Assembly: GCF_900188235.1 (NCBI RefSeq)
Contig: NZ_FZNT01000006.1
Coordinates: 62,001 to 126,000 of the forward strand
DNA: 64,000 bases
Direction of reading: 5' to 3'
Source: Lutibacter agarilyticus
Lineage (GTDB): Bacteria; Bacteroidota; Bacteroidia; Flavobacteriales; Flavobacteriaceae
Part shown: in pieces, positions 33,778 through 43,472 of the stretch
How positions within the stretch are numbered: the stretch's first letter is position 1
Layout of the letters: each line of letters opens with the position of its first letter
Position numbers and translations under genes: made by a program
Notes under the pieces: generated by a model
What the model saw: only the letters and a program-made list of their open reading frames with translations
Database searches by the model: none
What the model was told of the DNA's origin: nothing

Positions 33778-36700
33778 TTATTTTCTAACCAAACTAAAAT
33801 GCCCTTTTCTAGTTCTTATTTCACCTTTTGTGTTTGTGAGTTCTACAGAATACCAATAATCAGTTGAAGGAAGTATTTCTCCGTTGTAAAGCCCATCCCA
33901 ACCATTTCCATTAGGATCAATAGTGGTTATTAATTTACCAAATCTGTCGAAAATATAAATTTTTGAAGTTGGGTAAAAATCTTGGTTAAGACCTAACACA
34001 TTCCAAGTATCATTAAAACCATCGTTGTTTGGTGTAAAGAATTTAGGGAAACCAATTACAGAAACTTCAATTTCTGAAATTCCACAGTTATTTTTATCTT
34101 GAACATATAATGTGTGATTTCCTGCTTCTACATAATCAAAATAGGGTTCATCTTGAAAATTATACGGATTGTCTAATGCAAATTCATAAGCTCCAATTCC
34201 TAAATTATCGATAATTATTGTTATGGTATTATTATCAGAATCGTCTTTAATAATTAAATCATCATACGTAATAGTTGCAATAATTGATGCGTTTACATTA
34301 ATGGTTCTAGTGCGTTCACATAAAGTTCCATCTGTTTTAAGCAGTTTAATGGTATAAACTCCAGGTTCTGATACGGTTGCAGTAGCTTGTGTTGAAATTA
34401 AATTTCCACTTTCATTTTTCCATTCATAATTAAAAACTTCGGAAGGGTTTTCAGGAAAAACACTCAAAGTAATATTTGATGCTGGTTCTGTAATACAAAT
34501 TATTTGTGGTGTTATAACTTGAAAATTAGGTAACGGATTTACAATGAAATCTAACGTTGTTTTTGCTATACAAACTGAATTTAAAGGATTTATTACTTCA
34601 ACCAAAACTGTTTGCGAACTGGTTGTAAATGGATTTGGTAACGGACTAGATAATTCCGTACCAGTTGCATCATAATAATGAACTTCCATATTTGTTTGTG
34701 TTCCTAATAGTTGTGCTTCAATTGATGAAGTATCAAAATCATAAATCCCGTCATTTGATTCATCGTCACAAACAGGAGCAATGCTTACAGGATACGCTAC
34801 AGGCGATTTATCTACAATAAATTCTAAAGTAGTTTCATCGTAACAAGGTCCGTTAGGAGATTGAGTATTGTTATTTTCAACCTGTATGGTGATTATTTGT
34901 GAAGTTGACAAAAACGGATTTGGTAAAGGGCTTGGAAGCGGATTACCACTTTCATCAAAATAACTTAAAGTTACATTTGTTTGTCCGTTTAACACAGTTG
35001 ATTCTACTAAAGAAGTATCAAAAGGAAATAAACCATCATCGTCATCATCACATTGGCGGCTCATAGTTACAGGGTTTGCAAAAGGCAATGCTTCAACATT
35101 TAAGGTAATATGAGCACCAAAACCTAAACAATCATTGTCAAGTTCGCTATCAACTCTAATATAAATATCTTGTGAATTTGGATAGCTAATATTTCTATAG
35201 TTTGAAATGTCTGAAATGGCATTTATTTCAGCCAAAGCATCGTCTTCATTTCTATAATAGGTAATAAAAATTTGCTGTCCTGAAGGGAAAATTGCTCTTA
35301 CTTCAGCATCTACTTCACTAAAATCAAAAGCAGTAATACCATCTCTTTTGTTATTATTTGCGTTATCATCTCCATTTTCATCTAAAAAATCATCACATTC
35401 ATAAAATGTGCGGTGATAGGTTGAAGGAATTCCTGTTGTTGAAACAAATAATTGTATTTCAGCAACTCTTGTACATCCAAATTGAGATTCAATACTAGCC
35501 CAAACAATGTCTTTATTTACCGTTCTGTTTTCAAAAGTAGTTGGGTTTGTAATGGCGTTTGTTTGTGAAATGGCTTCAGCTTCAGATAAATAATATGTAA
35601 AAGTTTCATTTGCTGCATTTCCAGATATTTCATCATTTACCTCAGTTAAATTAAATAAACTAAACCCATCAGTATCGTTATCACATTGTTTTAAAGTTAC
35701 AGGTGAAGTTATAATAGGTAACGGATGCACGATTAAATCGAACGTTAAATGCGAATTTACGCAGCCTGTAAGCTTGTTTAAAACACGAACAAAAATGGTT
35801 TGTGAATTTGGACTTGAAGTGTTTGCATGTGGACTAACTAATGGAGAGTTTCCTGAAACGGCATCAGCTTTATTGGCATGATATGTAACTTGGTAATCTG
35901 CACTAGGTTGTGTGCCTAAAATGGTGTTAGTTTGACTTTCTAAATCGAAGGTTTGAATAATACCATTGGTATCATTTCCGTCATCTAAATTATCACAATC
36001 TTCTAAATCTGATACCGTATTTGCAACTGGTAACGGATTTACAATAACGTTAAAAGTTAAATGAGGGTTTACACAGCCAGTGGTATTATTTACAATTCTC
36101 ACATAAATAGTTTCAGAAAACGGACTCAAAGTATTTGCATGCGGACTAGTAAGTGGTGAATTTCCTGAAACAGCATCAGCTGCTGATATGTGATAGCTTA
36201 CCGTATAATTTGTTGGTAACTGTGTTCCTAAAATAGTACTGGTTTGACTTTCTAAATCAAAATTTTGTACAATACCGTTCGTATCATCACCATCGTTTAA
36301 ATTATCACATTCAACTAAATCGATCACAGGATTTGCAATTGGTAACGCATTTACAATGAGTTGAAAATTTAAATTTGTTACAAAACAACCAGTGATTAAA
36401 TTTTCAACTCTCACATAAATAGTTTGTGGATTTGAAGTGTTTTCAAACGGACTTGTTAAAGCTCCAGTGTTAGTATCAGCTTCAGTTTGTGATAAGTGAT
36501 AAGTAACGCTATAATCAGCAGGGTTTTGAGTTCCTAAAATAGTACTAGTTTGACTTTCTAAATCGAAATTTTGTACAATTCCATTGGTATCATCACCATC
36601 AACTAAATCGTCGCAATTTTCAAGGTCTAAAACGGTATTTGCAATAGGTAATGCATTCACAGTTAATGTAATTTCATTAGAAATTAAGCCACAACTATTT

Positions 36701-39700
36701 CCTGTTTTTTCTAAAACAACCCGGTATTTATAGTTGTTGTAAAGTAATGGAGTAATGGTTATAGTTAACTGGTTAGTAGTTGCGTTAGTGTAAATTAAAT
36801 CATCAACAATATTTGTCCATAAAGTACCATTATCAATACTTACTTGCCACTGATAACTATCAATAATATTTGTTTCAACAGTTAACATTACAGTTTCTAA
36901 TTCACAGATTGTTTTATCTATAGGTTGGGTTGTTATTTCAATAATTCCAGGCGTGCTATAATTAGTATTAGGAGTAGCGTATCCATCACTTCCTGTAATT
37001 AACCCATTTAAAGGGTTTGTACCTGTACCTTTTATAATAGTTTCATTGGTATCACTCGGTGTAAATCCAGCTTCAAAAACATCAAAACAAGCATCTCCAT
37101 CGCTATCACTATCTATATAATCAAAATTTGCATCTCCGTCAATATTTCTAATGGTATAACCAACTAATCCACTATCAGGACTTGTTTCAGCATTGTCATC
37201 CCATCCATTTAAACCAATAGTAGTGTTTACATTATCTATAATTCCGTTGAAATCTGTGTCAGGTAAACCACTACCAGATTCTTCTAAATCGTAAATACCA
37301 TCGTTATCGCTATCTAAATCTAAATAGTCTGGTATATTGTCGTTATCCGTATCAACAGGAATTGCATTGATATCAAAAACATCATCTAAACCATTGTTAT
37401 TGCTGTCGTTTATAAGTAATACTTTAAGAGTTCCAGTTGCTTCAGCAATATCAGGAATACCATCATTATCACTATCGTTGTCAAATTCATTAGAATTTCC
37501 ATCATTATCGCTATCAATAGGCACACAAGTTGCTATTATTTTAAAAGCTGCACTTGTATTTACGGTATCTGAAATATTTTTATGTTCGTATGAAAAGAAA
37601 TCAACCATACTCGACACAAATTTGAATGTGGCTGTTCCGCTAGCAAGTGATGTTCCTTTTATTTTGAAATGAATTTCGAAGGAAGAAAATTGAGTGATAC
37701 CACTTTCAAAAACACCGTCATAATTAGTATCTACTAGCAGTTGATCATCAGGGTCTAAAAGTGTGATGGTTTTTTGGTTTGAAACCTGAATTATAAATTC
37801 GTCTTGATCTGTTAGAGCACTATTTGCATTTACTTCAATATTTAAATTTTTATTGAAGTTTAGTTGATATTCAGTACTTGATTCGGGTAAACTGTTTTTA
37901 GAACCTAAGGTACTTGTAAGTATGCCGTTTGCGTCTCCTGTTATGTTGTTTGAAGGATCACCAACAGGAGTACTAATAACACCTGTGTATGAATAACTGC
38001 CTACAGGTAAACTTCCACTTAAAAGATTTGATAAATTTATAGTTTGATCACCGTAAGATTCGGTACAATTTAAAATTCCGTCGTTATCATTGTCAATATC
38101 AATATTGTCAATAATACCATCGTTATCGGTATCATCAGGACAAATACTTACAGGAACTTCATCAGACAGTATTTCATCTCCAGTACAGGTAATTCCTTTT
38201 AAATAGTAGGTTCCAGTACTAAACGGACCATTACCAGGAAAAGTAGGTTTAAGCGTTTGAGTCGTATTTCCTGTTGGAATAAAACCCCCTCCAGAGCCAT
38301 CATCATAATACCATTCAATACTTTCAAAAGCGCCCATATTTGCAGCTTCTAAAGTAATATTGTCAATACAATTACCGAGGGTAACAAAATCTGCGTCAAA
38401 ATTAATTTCGGGAGCCGTAGGGAATCCTGAATAAAAACTTCCTGAGGTAGCAGCACCGTTGTAATTAAAATAAGCACAATACAATTCGTCATCGCTTTCA
38501 ACAGAAATATTTCCCGTTAAACCTAATACTTTATAGGTTTCATATTCGGTATTTCCAGTAACATCAAAAGGACCCTGCGTAGCAAACGATGAAAGAGGAG
38601 TATTATTTATGGTAACTGTAGCTCCTTTTTTAGTAACAATTGAAATTCCACCAGTATATGCTGTTGATCCTATATAATCAATATTTGCAATATTATTTAC
38701 ATTTCCTTTCGTTTCACAACTTAAAGGAGGTACAAAAAACATTCCTTGGTTTGCCTCACTTGTTGTAGCTCCAACTCCTTGGTATGCAAAAACAGGATAA
38801 GAAGCTTTTACATTCATATTTCCAACGGAACTATATTTATCACCTTCAATTAAATAATACTTTCCTGTAATAGTTATTGGAGCTTCTCCATTTATACTTA
38901 TAGTTGTACCCGTTGTATTAGGTACAATTAATACATTTTCCCATTCATTTTGTCCATCACCTTTTACAAAAATATATTCTAATCCAATTTTATCAGCACC
39001 AACAATTTGATCTATTCCATAATCTCTTCCACCACCATTATGAAAACTTCCATTGGCTGAACCACAGTTTACTACAATAGCTTTGTCAGATTTTACGAGA
39101 GCACCAATTAAACCATCTTTATTGTTTTCTGGGTAAGTTGCAGAATAACTATTCATTGCAATAATGTAGTATTCCCCTTTTTGGAGTGTTTCTGAATAAG
39201 GAAAAGTTTTTGTGCTACCAATAATTTCGGTATCATTAGAAATATCGGAAAAAGTAACTTTTGTATTGTCTTCAGTAGCCATTACAGAAAGAAAACTAAG
39301 TAAATTTTCACTAGTTGACCCATTGTTATTTGTGGTTCTACCTGCTTGGTTTGTAAATGCGCCAATTCTAAACTCAGTTCCTAAAGCCGAGAGTCCTTTA
39401 CTTACTAATGCACCAGCTTGCGCACCATTTTCACTATTCATTCTTACAGAAGCATAAATTAAATCTGTCGCTTCAATAATATAACCTCTTCCGTATAAAA
39501 CTCTACTTGAATTAACAGGGTCATCAAACAATGGTCCGTAGCCAAAATTATTATCTAATTCAATCCTTTGAGGAGAAGTATTTGATACAGTTCCTGTAAT
39601 ATTGTTATTTGGATCGGTAGCTCCTATAATTATTTTAAACTCTACAGGAGTTTCACTAGGTGTTGAAATGTATAAATATTGATCTCCTGGAAGAGAACTA

Positions 39701-39822
39701 CCGTTATTTGCCGCTGTTAACGGCGGAATGTAATGCGTTTTACTTAATTGTGAATAATTTATTTGGACGGCAAACAACAGCAGTGCCCATAACAGTAAAT
39801 TTTTTAACCTAACTATATTCAC
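33778..39822 (-). CDS. 2014-residue surface protein: IgGFc-binding-like head, TSP3 repeats, type B T9SS signal
   Basis: Signal peptide about 1-24. About 25-480 resembles the IgGFc-binding protein N-terminal domain ('THYIPPLTAANNGSSLPGDQ', 'YGRGYIIEATDLIYASVRMN', 'MFFVPPLSCETKGNVNNIAN'). About 560-920 carries three thrombospondin type 3 calcium-binding stretches, for example 'DTDNDGIIDNIDIDNDNDG' and 'DSDNDGNSNEFDNDSDNDG'. One Ig-like unit near 980-1050 is followed by about eight 80-105-residue repeats of the 'CDD..DGDDTNGIVQNFDLE' kind. A type B sorting domain closes the protein (about 1925-2014). First gene of the three-gene tandem. Likely a long calcium-stiffened adhesin; the ligand is unknown. 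Confidence 0.85.
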   Translation of the reverse strand: MNIVRLKNLLLWALLLFAVQINYSQLSKTHYIPPLTAANNGSSLPGDQYLYISTPSETPVEFKIIIGATDPNNNITGTVSNTSPQRIELDNNFGYGPLFDDPVNSSRVLYGRGYIIEATDLIYASVRMNSENGAQAGALVSKGLSALGTEFRIGAFTNQAGRTTNNNGSTSENLLSFLSVMATEDNTKVTFSDISNDTEIIGSTKTFPYSETLQKGEYYIIAMNSYSATYPENNKDGLIGALVKSDKAIVVNCGSANGSFHNGGGRDYGIDQIVGADKIGLEYIFVKGDGQNEWENVLIVPNTTGTTISINGEAPITITGKYYLIEGDKYSSVGNMNVKASYPVFAYQGVGATTSEANQGMFFVPPLSCETKGNVNNIANIDYIGSTAYTGGISIVTKKGATVTINNTPLSSFATQGPFDVTGNTEYETYKVLGLTGNISVESDDELYCAYFNYNGAATSGSFYSGFPTAPEINFDADFVTLGNCIDNITLEAANMGAFESIEWYYDDGSGGGFIPTGNTTQTLKPTFPGNGPFSTGTYYLKGITCTGDEILSDEVPVSICPDDTDNDGIIDNIDIDNDNDGILNCTESYGDQTINLSNLLSGSLPVGSYSYTGVISTPVGDPSNNITGDANGILTSTLGSKNSLPESSTEYQLNFNKNLNIEVNANSALTDQDEFIIQVSNQKTITLLDPDDQLLVDTNYDGVFESGITQFSSFEIHFKIKGTSLASGTATFKFVSSMVDFFSYEHKNISDTVNTSAAFKIIATCVPIDSDNDGNSNEFDNDSDNDGIPDIAEATGTLKVLLINDSNNNGLDDVFDINAIPVDTDNDNIPDYLDLDSDNDGIYDLEESGSGLPDTDFNGIIDNVNTTIGLNGWDDNAETSPDSGLVGYTIRNIDGDANFDYIDSDSDGDACFDVFEAGFTPSDTNETIIKGTGTNPLNGLITGSDGYATPNTNYSTPGIIEITTQPIDKTICELETVMLTVETNIIDSYQWQVSIDNGTLWTNIVDDLIYTNATTNQLTITITPLLYNNYKYRVVLEKTGNSCGLISNEITLTVNALPIANTVLDLENCDDLVDGDDTNGIVQNFDLESQTSTILGTQNPADYSVTYHLSQTEADTNTGALTSPFENTSNPQTIYVRVENLITGCFVTNLNFQLIVNALPIANPVIDLVECDNLNDGDDTNGIVQNFDLESQTSTILGTQLPTNYTVSYHISAADAVSGNSPLTSPHANTLSPFSETIYVRIVNNTTGCVNPHLTFNVIVNPLPVANTVSDLEDCDNLDDGNDTNGIIQTFDLESQTNTILGTQPSADYQVTYHANKADAVSGNSPLVSPHANTSSPNSQTIFVRVLNKLTGCVNSHLTFDLIVHPLPIITSPVTLKQCDNDTDGFSLFNLTEVNDEISGNAANETFTYYLSEAEAISQTNAITNPTTFENRTVNKDIVWASIESQFGCTRVAEIQLFVSTTGIPSTYHRTFYECDDFLDENGDDNANNNKRDGITAFDFSEVDAEVRAIFPSGQQIFITYYRNEDDALAEINAISDISNYRNISYPNSQDIYIRVDSELDNDCLGFGAHITLNVEALPFANPVTMSRQCDDDDDGLFPFDTSLVESTVLNGQTNVTLSYFDESGNPLPSPLPNPFLSTSQIITIQVENNNTQSPNGPCYDETTLEFIVDKSPVAYPVSIAPVCDDESNDGIYDFDTSSIEAQLLGTQTNMEVHYYDATGTELSSPLPNPFTTSSQTVLVEVINPLNSVCIAKTTLDFIVNPLPNFQVITPQIICITEPASNITLSVFPENPSEVFNYEWKNESGNLISTQATATVSEPGVYTIKLLKTDGTLCERTRTINVNASIIATITYDDLIIKDDSDNNTITIIIDNLGIGAYEFALDNPYNFQDEPYFDYVEAGNHTLYVQDKNNCGISEIEVSVIGFPKFFTPNNDGFNDTWNVLGLNQDFYPTSKIYIFDRFGKLITTIDPNGNGWDGLYNGEILPSTDYWYSVELTNTKGEIRTRKGHFSLVRK
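35700..36660. repeat. Tandem repeats of about 310 bp in the 2014-residue protein gene
   Basis: Three adjacent units carry the word 'cctaaaat' at 35915, 36227 and 36533 (spacings 312 and 306). It is followed each time by 'agtttgactttctaaatc' or near copies and by 'cattggtatcat'-like aspartate codons. Units are the same domain duplicated in frame. The lengths differ by multiples of three. Confidence 0.75.
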
Positions 39823-39846
39823 AAATTGATCATTTTATATTTAGAC

Positions 39847-39854
39847 CAAATTTA
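39847..39854 (-). promoter_or_regulatory. -7 box of the surface-protein gene cluster
   Basis: On the - strand 'TAAATTTG' matches TAnnTTTG, 24 bases upstream of the ATG at 39822. It could drive all three surface-protein genes, whose spacers are only 66 and 81 bases. Confidence 0.5.
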
Positions 39855-39908
39855 CATGTAAAAGTTTAAATATGAATAAAAAATAATTTCAAAAAATACT
39901 GTAAAATA

Positions 39909-40742
39909 TTACAAATCACGTTTTTTTAATAAAGCGTACGATAAATAGATAAATAGAAACGTCCAAGCAATCGCAATTATAAGATCTAAAGGTTGTACCG
40001 AAAAATCTTTTGATAAATCCTCTCCAACTTGTTTTGCAACCGTTTTAACAGCATCTAGTCTAGAACCTGGCTCTTTAATTAGGTTACTTAATGCTTCAAG
40101 AGGTAAAAAGTTTTTAATTTTTTGTGCAGTTTCCCAAGAAACAGCTTTCCAACCTAAAATTGCAAATATTAACCATTCAATAATATACCAAATTATCATA
40201 GCTCCAACTGCAAAGGCAGATCGTTTGACTAAAATCCCTAGATATAATCCAAACGAGAAAAAGCCTACTAGTTTTAAAAAGAATGCAGGTAAATACTCTA
40301 AATCCATTAATATTATTGATAATTCAGTATAATCTGAATATATAAATCCAAGAATTAGTGATACAGAAAAAACAAATAATGTTGAAATTGCTGAAAATAG
40401 GATTACGGTATAAAATTTAGAAAGAATAAATTCTTTTTTACTTAAACCATCTATTAAATTCTGTTTAAGGGTTTTGTTACTATATTCATTAGCCATCATA
40501 GATACAATAACAAGAAGTAAAAATAATTTTAATAATGATGCTACATAAGTGTTGAAATGCCAAATGTATGGGAAGTTAAAAATACCCATTTCTGCTAAAT
40601 GAAATTTAATAGGACCAATATCAAATTTAATGGCTGCAATTAGTGCAATAGATGTCAATAAGGTAAAATAAATAAGAATTAAAATTCTACTTGCTCTGTT
40701 GTATTTTAATTTATGGATTTCAATATTTAGTAATCGTAGCAT
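39909..40742 (-). CDS. ABC-2 type transporter permease
   Basis: 277-residue membrane protein with about six hydrophobic helices and a large non-membrane loop near 65-80. It starts 'MLRLLNIEIHKLKYNRASRI', typical of ABC-2 permeases of the bacitracin/lantibiotic-immunity or Nos/GldA-like type. The C-terminal half has the extracytoplasmic loop 'WETAQKIKNFLPLEALSNLI' between helices. It begins one base after the ATPase stop codon and surely works with it. The substrate is unknown. Confidence 0.85.
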   Translation of the reverse strand: MLRLLNIEIHKLKYNRASRILILIYFTLLTSIALIAAIKFDIGPIKFHLAEMGIFNFPYIWHFNTYVASLLKLFLLLVIVSMMANEYSNKTLKQNLIDGLSKKEFILSKFYTVILFSAISTLFVFSVSLILGFIYSDYTELSIILMDLEYLPAFFLKLVGFFSFGLYLGILVKRSAFAVGAMIIWYIIEWLIFAILGWKAVSWETAQKIKNFLPLEALSNLIKEPGSRLDAVKTVAKQVGEDLSKDFSVQPLDLIIAIAWTFLFIYLSYALLKKRDL

Positions 40743-40743
40743 T

Positions 40744-41646
40744 TTAATTTTTGTTGTTGGTTAATGATAAAAATTGTTGTTCTAAGCTTGGTTTACGTTT
40801 TACCAAATGTGATAAAAGTACACCATTTTGAAATAAGTAACTGTTTATTTCTGTTGCAGTTACAGGTTTGCTTAAAGTGGCAATAATAATGTCTTCGTCA
40901 TTTTTTATTGAAGAAATACCTTCAAATTTAGACAGTAATTTGATTAGTTTTTCTGAATCATCTTCAACCTTTAATTCAAACAAGCCATGTGAAGCGGTCA
41001 ATTCATCTACTCTTCCTGAATATAATTTTACGCCTTCTCTAATAACCACAACATGTGTACAAACTTTTTCAACTTCATCTAATAAATGTGAAGCCAATAA
41101 AATAGTGGTACCAGTTGCAGCAATGTCTTTAATAATTTTTCGTATTTCGTGAATTCCCTGCGGATCTAGTCCGTTGGTTGGTTCATCTAAAATTAAAATT
41201 TCAGGATTATTTAACAACGCCGAAGCAATGGCTAAGCGTTGTTTCATTCCCAAAGAAAATGTTTTGAATTTACTGTTTCGTCGTTCGTATAAATTAACAA
41301 TTTTTAATTTTTCATCAATATTAGAACGGTCAACTTCTTTAATTTTGCACACCAAATCAAGATTTTGAGCGGCGGTCATATACGGGTAAAAGTTAGGGCG
41401 TTCTATAATAGCGCCTACTTTTTTTAGTGCCTGATGTGTGGATAAGCTACCATCAAACCAGCTAAAACTTCCAGAAGTTTTGTTGACAACATTTAAGATA
41501 ATTCCCAAGGTGGTAGATTTTCCACTTCCGTTAGGACCTAGAATTCCATAAACGTTTCCTTTTTTGATATCAAATGATAAATTATTTACTGCGTGAATGG
41601 CTCCAAATTTTTTATTGAGCTTGTTAAGAGATATAATTGTTTCCAA
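40744..41646 (-). CDS. ABC transporter ATP-binding protein
   Basis: 300 residues. Walker A 'GILGPNGSGKSTTLGIIL', signature 'TFSLGMKQRLAIASALLNNP', Walker B 'ILILDEPTNGLDP', and the H-loop 'ILLASHLLDEVEK'. The C-terminal 80 residues ('ELKVEDDSEKLIKLLSKFEG') are the extra domain of DrrA/CcmA-type exporters. Forms a two-subunit exporter with the downstream permease. Confidence 0.93.
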   Translation of the reverse strand: METIISLNKLNKKFGAIHAVNNLSFDIKKGNVYGILGPNGSGKSTTLGIILNVVNKTSGSFSWFDGSLSTHQALKKVGAIIERPNFYPYMTAAQNLDLVCKIKEVDRSNIDEKLKIVNLYERRNSKFKTFSLGMKQRLAIASALLNNPEILILDEPTNGLDPQGIHEIRKIIKDIAATGTTILLASHLLDEVEKVCTHVVVIREGVKLYSGRVDELTASHGLFELKVEDDSEKLIKLLSKFEGISSIKNDEDIIIATLSKPVTATEINSYLFQNGVLLSHLVKRKPSLEQQFLSLTNNKN

Positions 41647-41707
41647 TAGTTTGGTGTTTAGTATAAAATTAAGACGAAGAATTGTAAGATTTGTTACAGC
41701 AATATAG

Positions 41708-41715
41708 TAAATTTG
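41708..41715 (+). promoter_or_regulatory. -7 box of the 41738 gene
   Basis: 'TAAATTTG' matches TAnnTTTG and lies 22 bases before the ATG at 41738. A TTG at 41682-41684 is a possible but distant -33 element (23 bases). Confidence 0.55.
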
Positions 41716-41737
41716 CTCGGATTAATTTATAAAAAGT

Positions 41738-42802
41738 ATGGAGGAACAGCAATTAATATCAAAGAAAAAACCAGCATTTCCAATAAATCAAGAATTGTCT
41801 GAGTATTTAACCAAATACAGTAGAAGTATTAAAATACCTGTTTTTTATGATGATTTGTTGCGTTTTGCAGGAGCTATAAATTTGTATGATAAAAAAGGTG
41901 AAGATACCTTATGGGTACGTGTTTATTATCCTGAACATGAGCGTGATGAAATTGAATTAAGTTTAAAACGGATGTATATGATTCTTCACGGTGATGGTGG
42001 GGAAGACTCTTTATCTTTTTTAAATATTGATGGAATTGATTATTGTACGTTTGGAAATTCTAAACCTTTTAGAATTAAAATTAGAAATGTATTAAACGAT
42101 AATCACACTTATATTTATGTGAAAAAAGCCGATGCTTCCAGAGTTTATGGCTTAGAGTTAGAACATATATTATCTCCAAATAATATCAACTTTCTAATTT
42201 ATAAAGATACCTTAATTGAAGAGCATGTACTAGGTATTCCTGGAGATCAATTTTTACTGGAGAATTTAAAGCAAGTTTCAAAAAGTGGTTTAAGAAGACT
42301 TTCTAAAGAATTTGTAAAATTCAATGAACGTTGTATGATTCGTTTGCTAGGCGATATGCGTTCTTATAATTACGTGATTGTTGCTTCGTACGATTTTGAT
42401 CAGGTTGAATATAGAATTAGAGCAATGGATTTTGATCAGCAAAGTTATGAAGGGAATTTAAAAGTATACTATCCGCAGTTTTTTAAAGAGAATTATCCTT
42501 TTGTTAAAATGGTATCGGATAATTTAGGACCAGAATCTGTTGAGCAATATAAAAAAGAAGAACGTTCAGCAATAGCTAGGCGTTTAAAAGGTTCTCACAT
42601 ACGTATTCATAGGTTGATTGATTGTATGAGTAATGACCAAATTTCAACTCCTGAAAAAATAGATCAATTAAAAATGGATTTGAAAAAATATACGGGCGAT
42701 TTAAATTTTAAAGAACCTACGTCTATGGGAGGTATTTTAGATGTGGCTTTTAAATTTGTAATTAGAAATTACGAAAATGTAAACACATACATTATTCGTT
42801 AA
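41738..42802 (+). CDS. Conserved protein of unknown function
   Basis: 354 residues, no signal peptide or membrane segment, charged and soluble. I do not recognise a family. Visible features: 'GEDTLWVRVYYPEHERDEIE' near 55-75, 'HILSPNNINFLIYKDTLIEE' and 'GIPGDQFL' in the centre, 'RSYNYVIVASYDFDQVEYRI' and 'RAMDFDQQSYEGN', and a basic stretch 'EERSAIARRLKGSHIRIHR' near 280-300. The paired 'YDFDQ...AMDFDQQ' segment looks like an acidic active-site or binding region. I recall similar proteins as hypothetical in other Flavobacteriaceae. Monocistronic, with its own promoter and terminator. Confidence 0.8.
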   Translation: MEEQQLISKKKPAFPINQELSEYLTKYSRSIKIPVFYDDLLRFAGAINLYDKKGEDTLWVRVYYPEHERDEIELSLKRMYMILHGDGGEDSLSFLNIDGIDYCTFGNSKPFRIKIRNVLNDNHTYIYVKKADASRVYGLELEHILSPNNINFLIYKDTLIEEHVLGIPGDQFLLENLKQVSKSGLRRLSKEFVKFNERCMIRLLGDMRSYNYVIVASYDFDQVEYRIRAMDFDQQSYEGNLKVYYPQFFKENYPFVKMVSDNLGPESVEQYKKEERSAIARRLKGSHIRIHRLIDCMSNDQISTPEKIDQLKMDLKKYTGDLNFKEPTSMGGILDVAFKFVIRNYENVNTYIIR

Positions 42803-42811
42803 TACACTAAA

Positions 42812-42845
42812 ATTAAAGCTTCACACGAAGGTATGAAGCTTTAAT
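42812..42845. terminator. Bidirectional terminator
   Basis: A 12-bp perfect stem 'attaaagcttca' (42812-42823) with 42834-42845, loop of 10 bases, T-rich on the + strand and A-rich on the left. It lies between convergent genes ending at 42802 and 42893. Confidence 0.75.
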
Positions 42846-42892
42846 TATTAAATTTTATAAAATAGAAGGTTTTTTAGCGATTGAATAGTTGA

Positions 42893-43402
42893 TTAATAAT
42901 TATCTAAATCAAGATCATCAATACTATCAAAGTTATTTTCGTCATTAAAAATATCAATTTCATCTTCATCATCTAAAGAAATTTCTGCTGTAAATTCTTT
43001 TTCAGGAGCTTCATCAGGAACATCTCCAAATGAAAGCGCTATAATTGGTAAGTTTTCTTCAGTAGCGTCGGCTATATCTGTAACTTCAACAAAAAATGAC
43101 CACATAGACATAAAATCGTACACGTAAATTAATTTGTCTCCTTTGCGTTTAAAGGTCTCTGCAACTAAGCATTTTTCCATAGTAATTGCCATTCCATCTT
43201 CAGACATGTCAAACAACGGAATTTCTTCTCCTTGCTCCCAATTAACATCCGTTGTATAAAAAGAAGCCATTTCTTGACCTTTAAAACCAAAAGATTTTGC
43301 AATGGTAAAATGTAACTCTTCTAAGTGAATGTTACTTGCAACAATAATATCTCTAAACACATCTTCTTCAACATCTAATATTACTCGAAATTTGTAGGCC
43401 AT
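42893..43402 (-). CDS. Plasmid pRiA4b ORF-3-like protein
   Basis: 169 residues. The N-terminal 'YKFRVILDVEEDVFRDIIVA' followed by 'HLEELHFTIAKSFGF' matches the pRiA4b ORF-3 / IS1096 passenger TnpR-like family (PF07929). The middle has 'LIYVYDFMSMWSFFVEVTDI', which corresponds to the family's 'YDFGDxWxHxIxVE' strand but with the histidine replaced. The C-terminal 35 residues are almost purely acidic (D/E/N). Despite the family name there is no sign of a mobile element here. Molecular role unknown. Confidence 0.78.
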   Translation of the reverse strand: MAYKFRVILDVEEDVFRDIIVASNIHLEELHFTIAKSFGFKGQEMASFYTTDVNWEQGEEIPLFDMSEDGMAITMEKCLVAETFKRKGDKLIYVYDFMSMWSFFVEVTDIADATEENLPIIALSFGDVPDEAPEKEFTAEISLDDEDEIDIFNDENNFDSIDDLDLDNY

Positions 43403-43422
43403 AATAGTTTTTTAAATTGTTG

Positions 43423-43430
43423 CAAAGTTA
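43423..43430 (-). promoter_or_regulatory. -7 box of the pRiA4b ORF-3-like gene
   Basis: On the - strand 'TAACTTTG' matches TAnnTTTG and lies 20 bases before the ATG at 43402. Confidence 0.55.
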
Positions 43431-43472
43431 CTATTTTAAATTCTTATTTTTACCATTCAACTTTGAAATTAT

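Noticed and set aside
35700-36660. Regularly spaced repeats that could suggest a CRISPR array
   Set aside because: Units are about 310 bp, coding, in frame and divergent; they are protein-domain repeats, not short identical repeats with unique spacers.
37337-37672. 111-codon open frame opposite the TSP3 repeats
   Set aside because: Its serine/leucine-rich product is the complement of the repeated Asp-Asn codons; the - strand gene explains the region fully.
42893-43402. Transposon passenger gene because of the IS1096/pRiA4b family name
   Set aside because: No transposase, terminal inverted repeats or target duplication nearby; the family is widespread on chromosomes.
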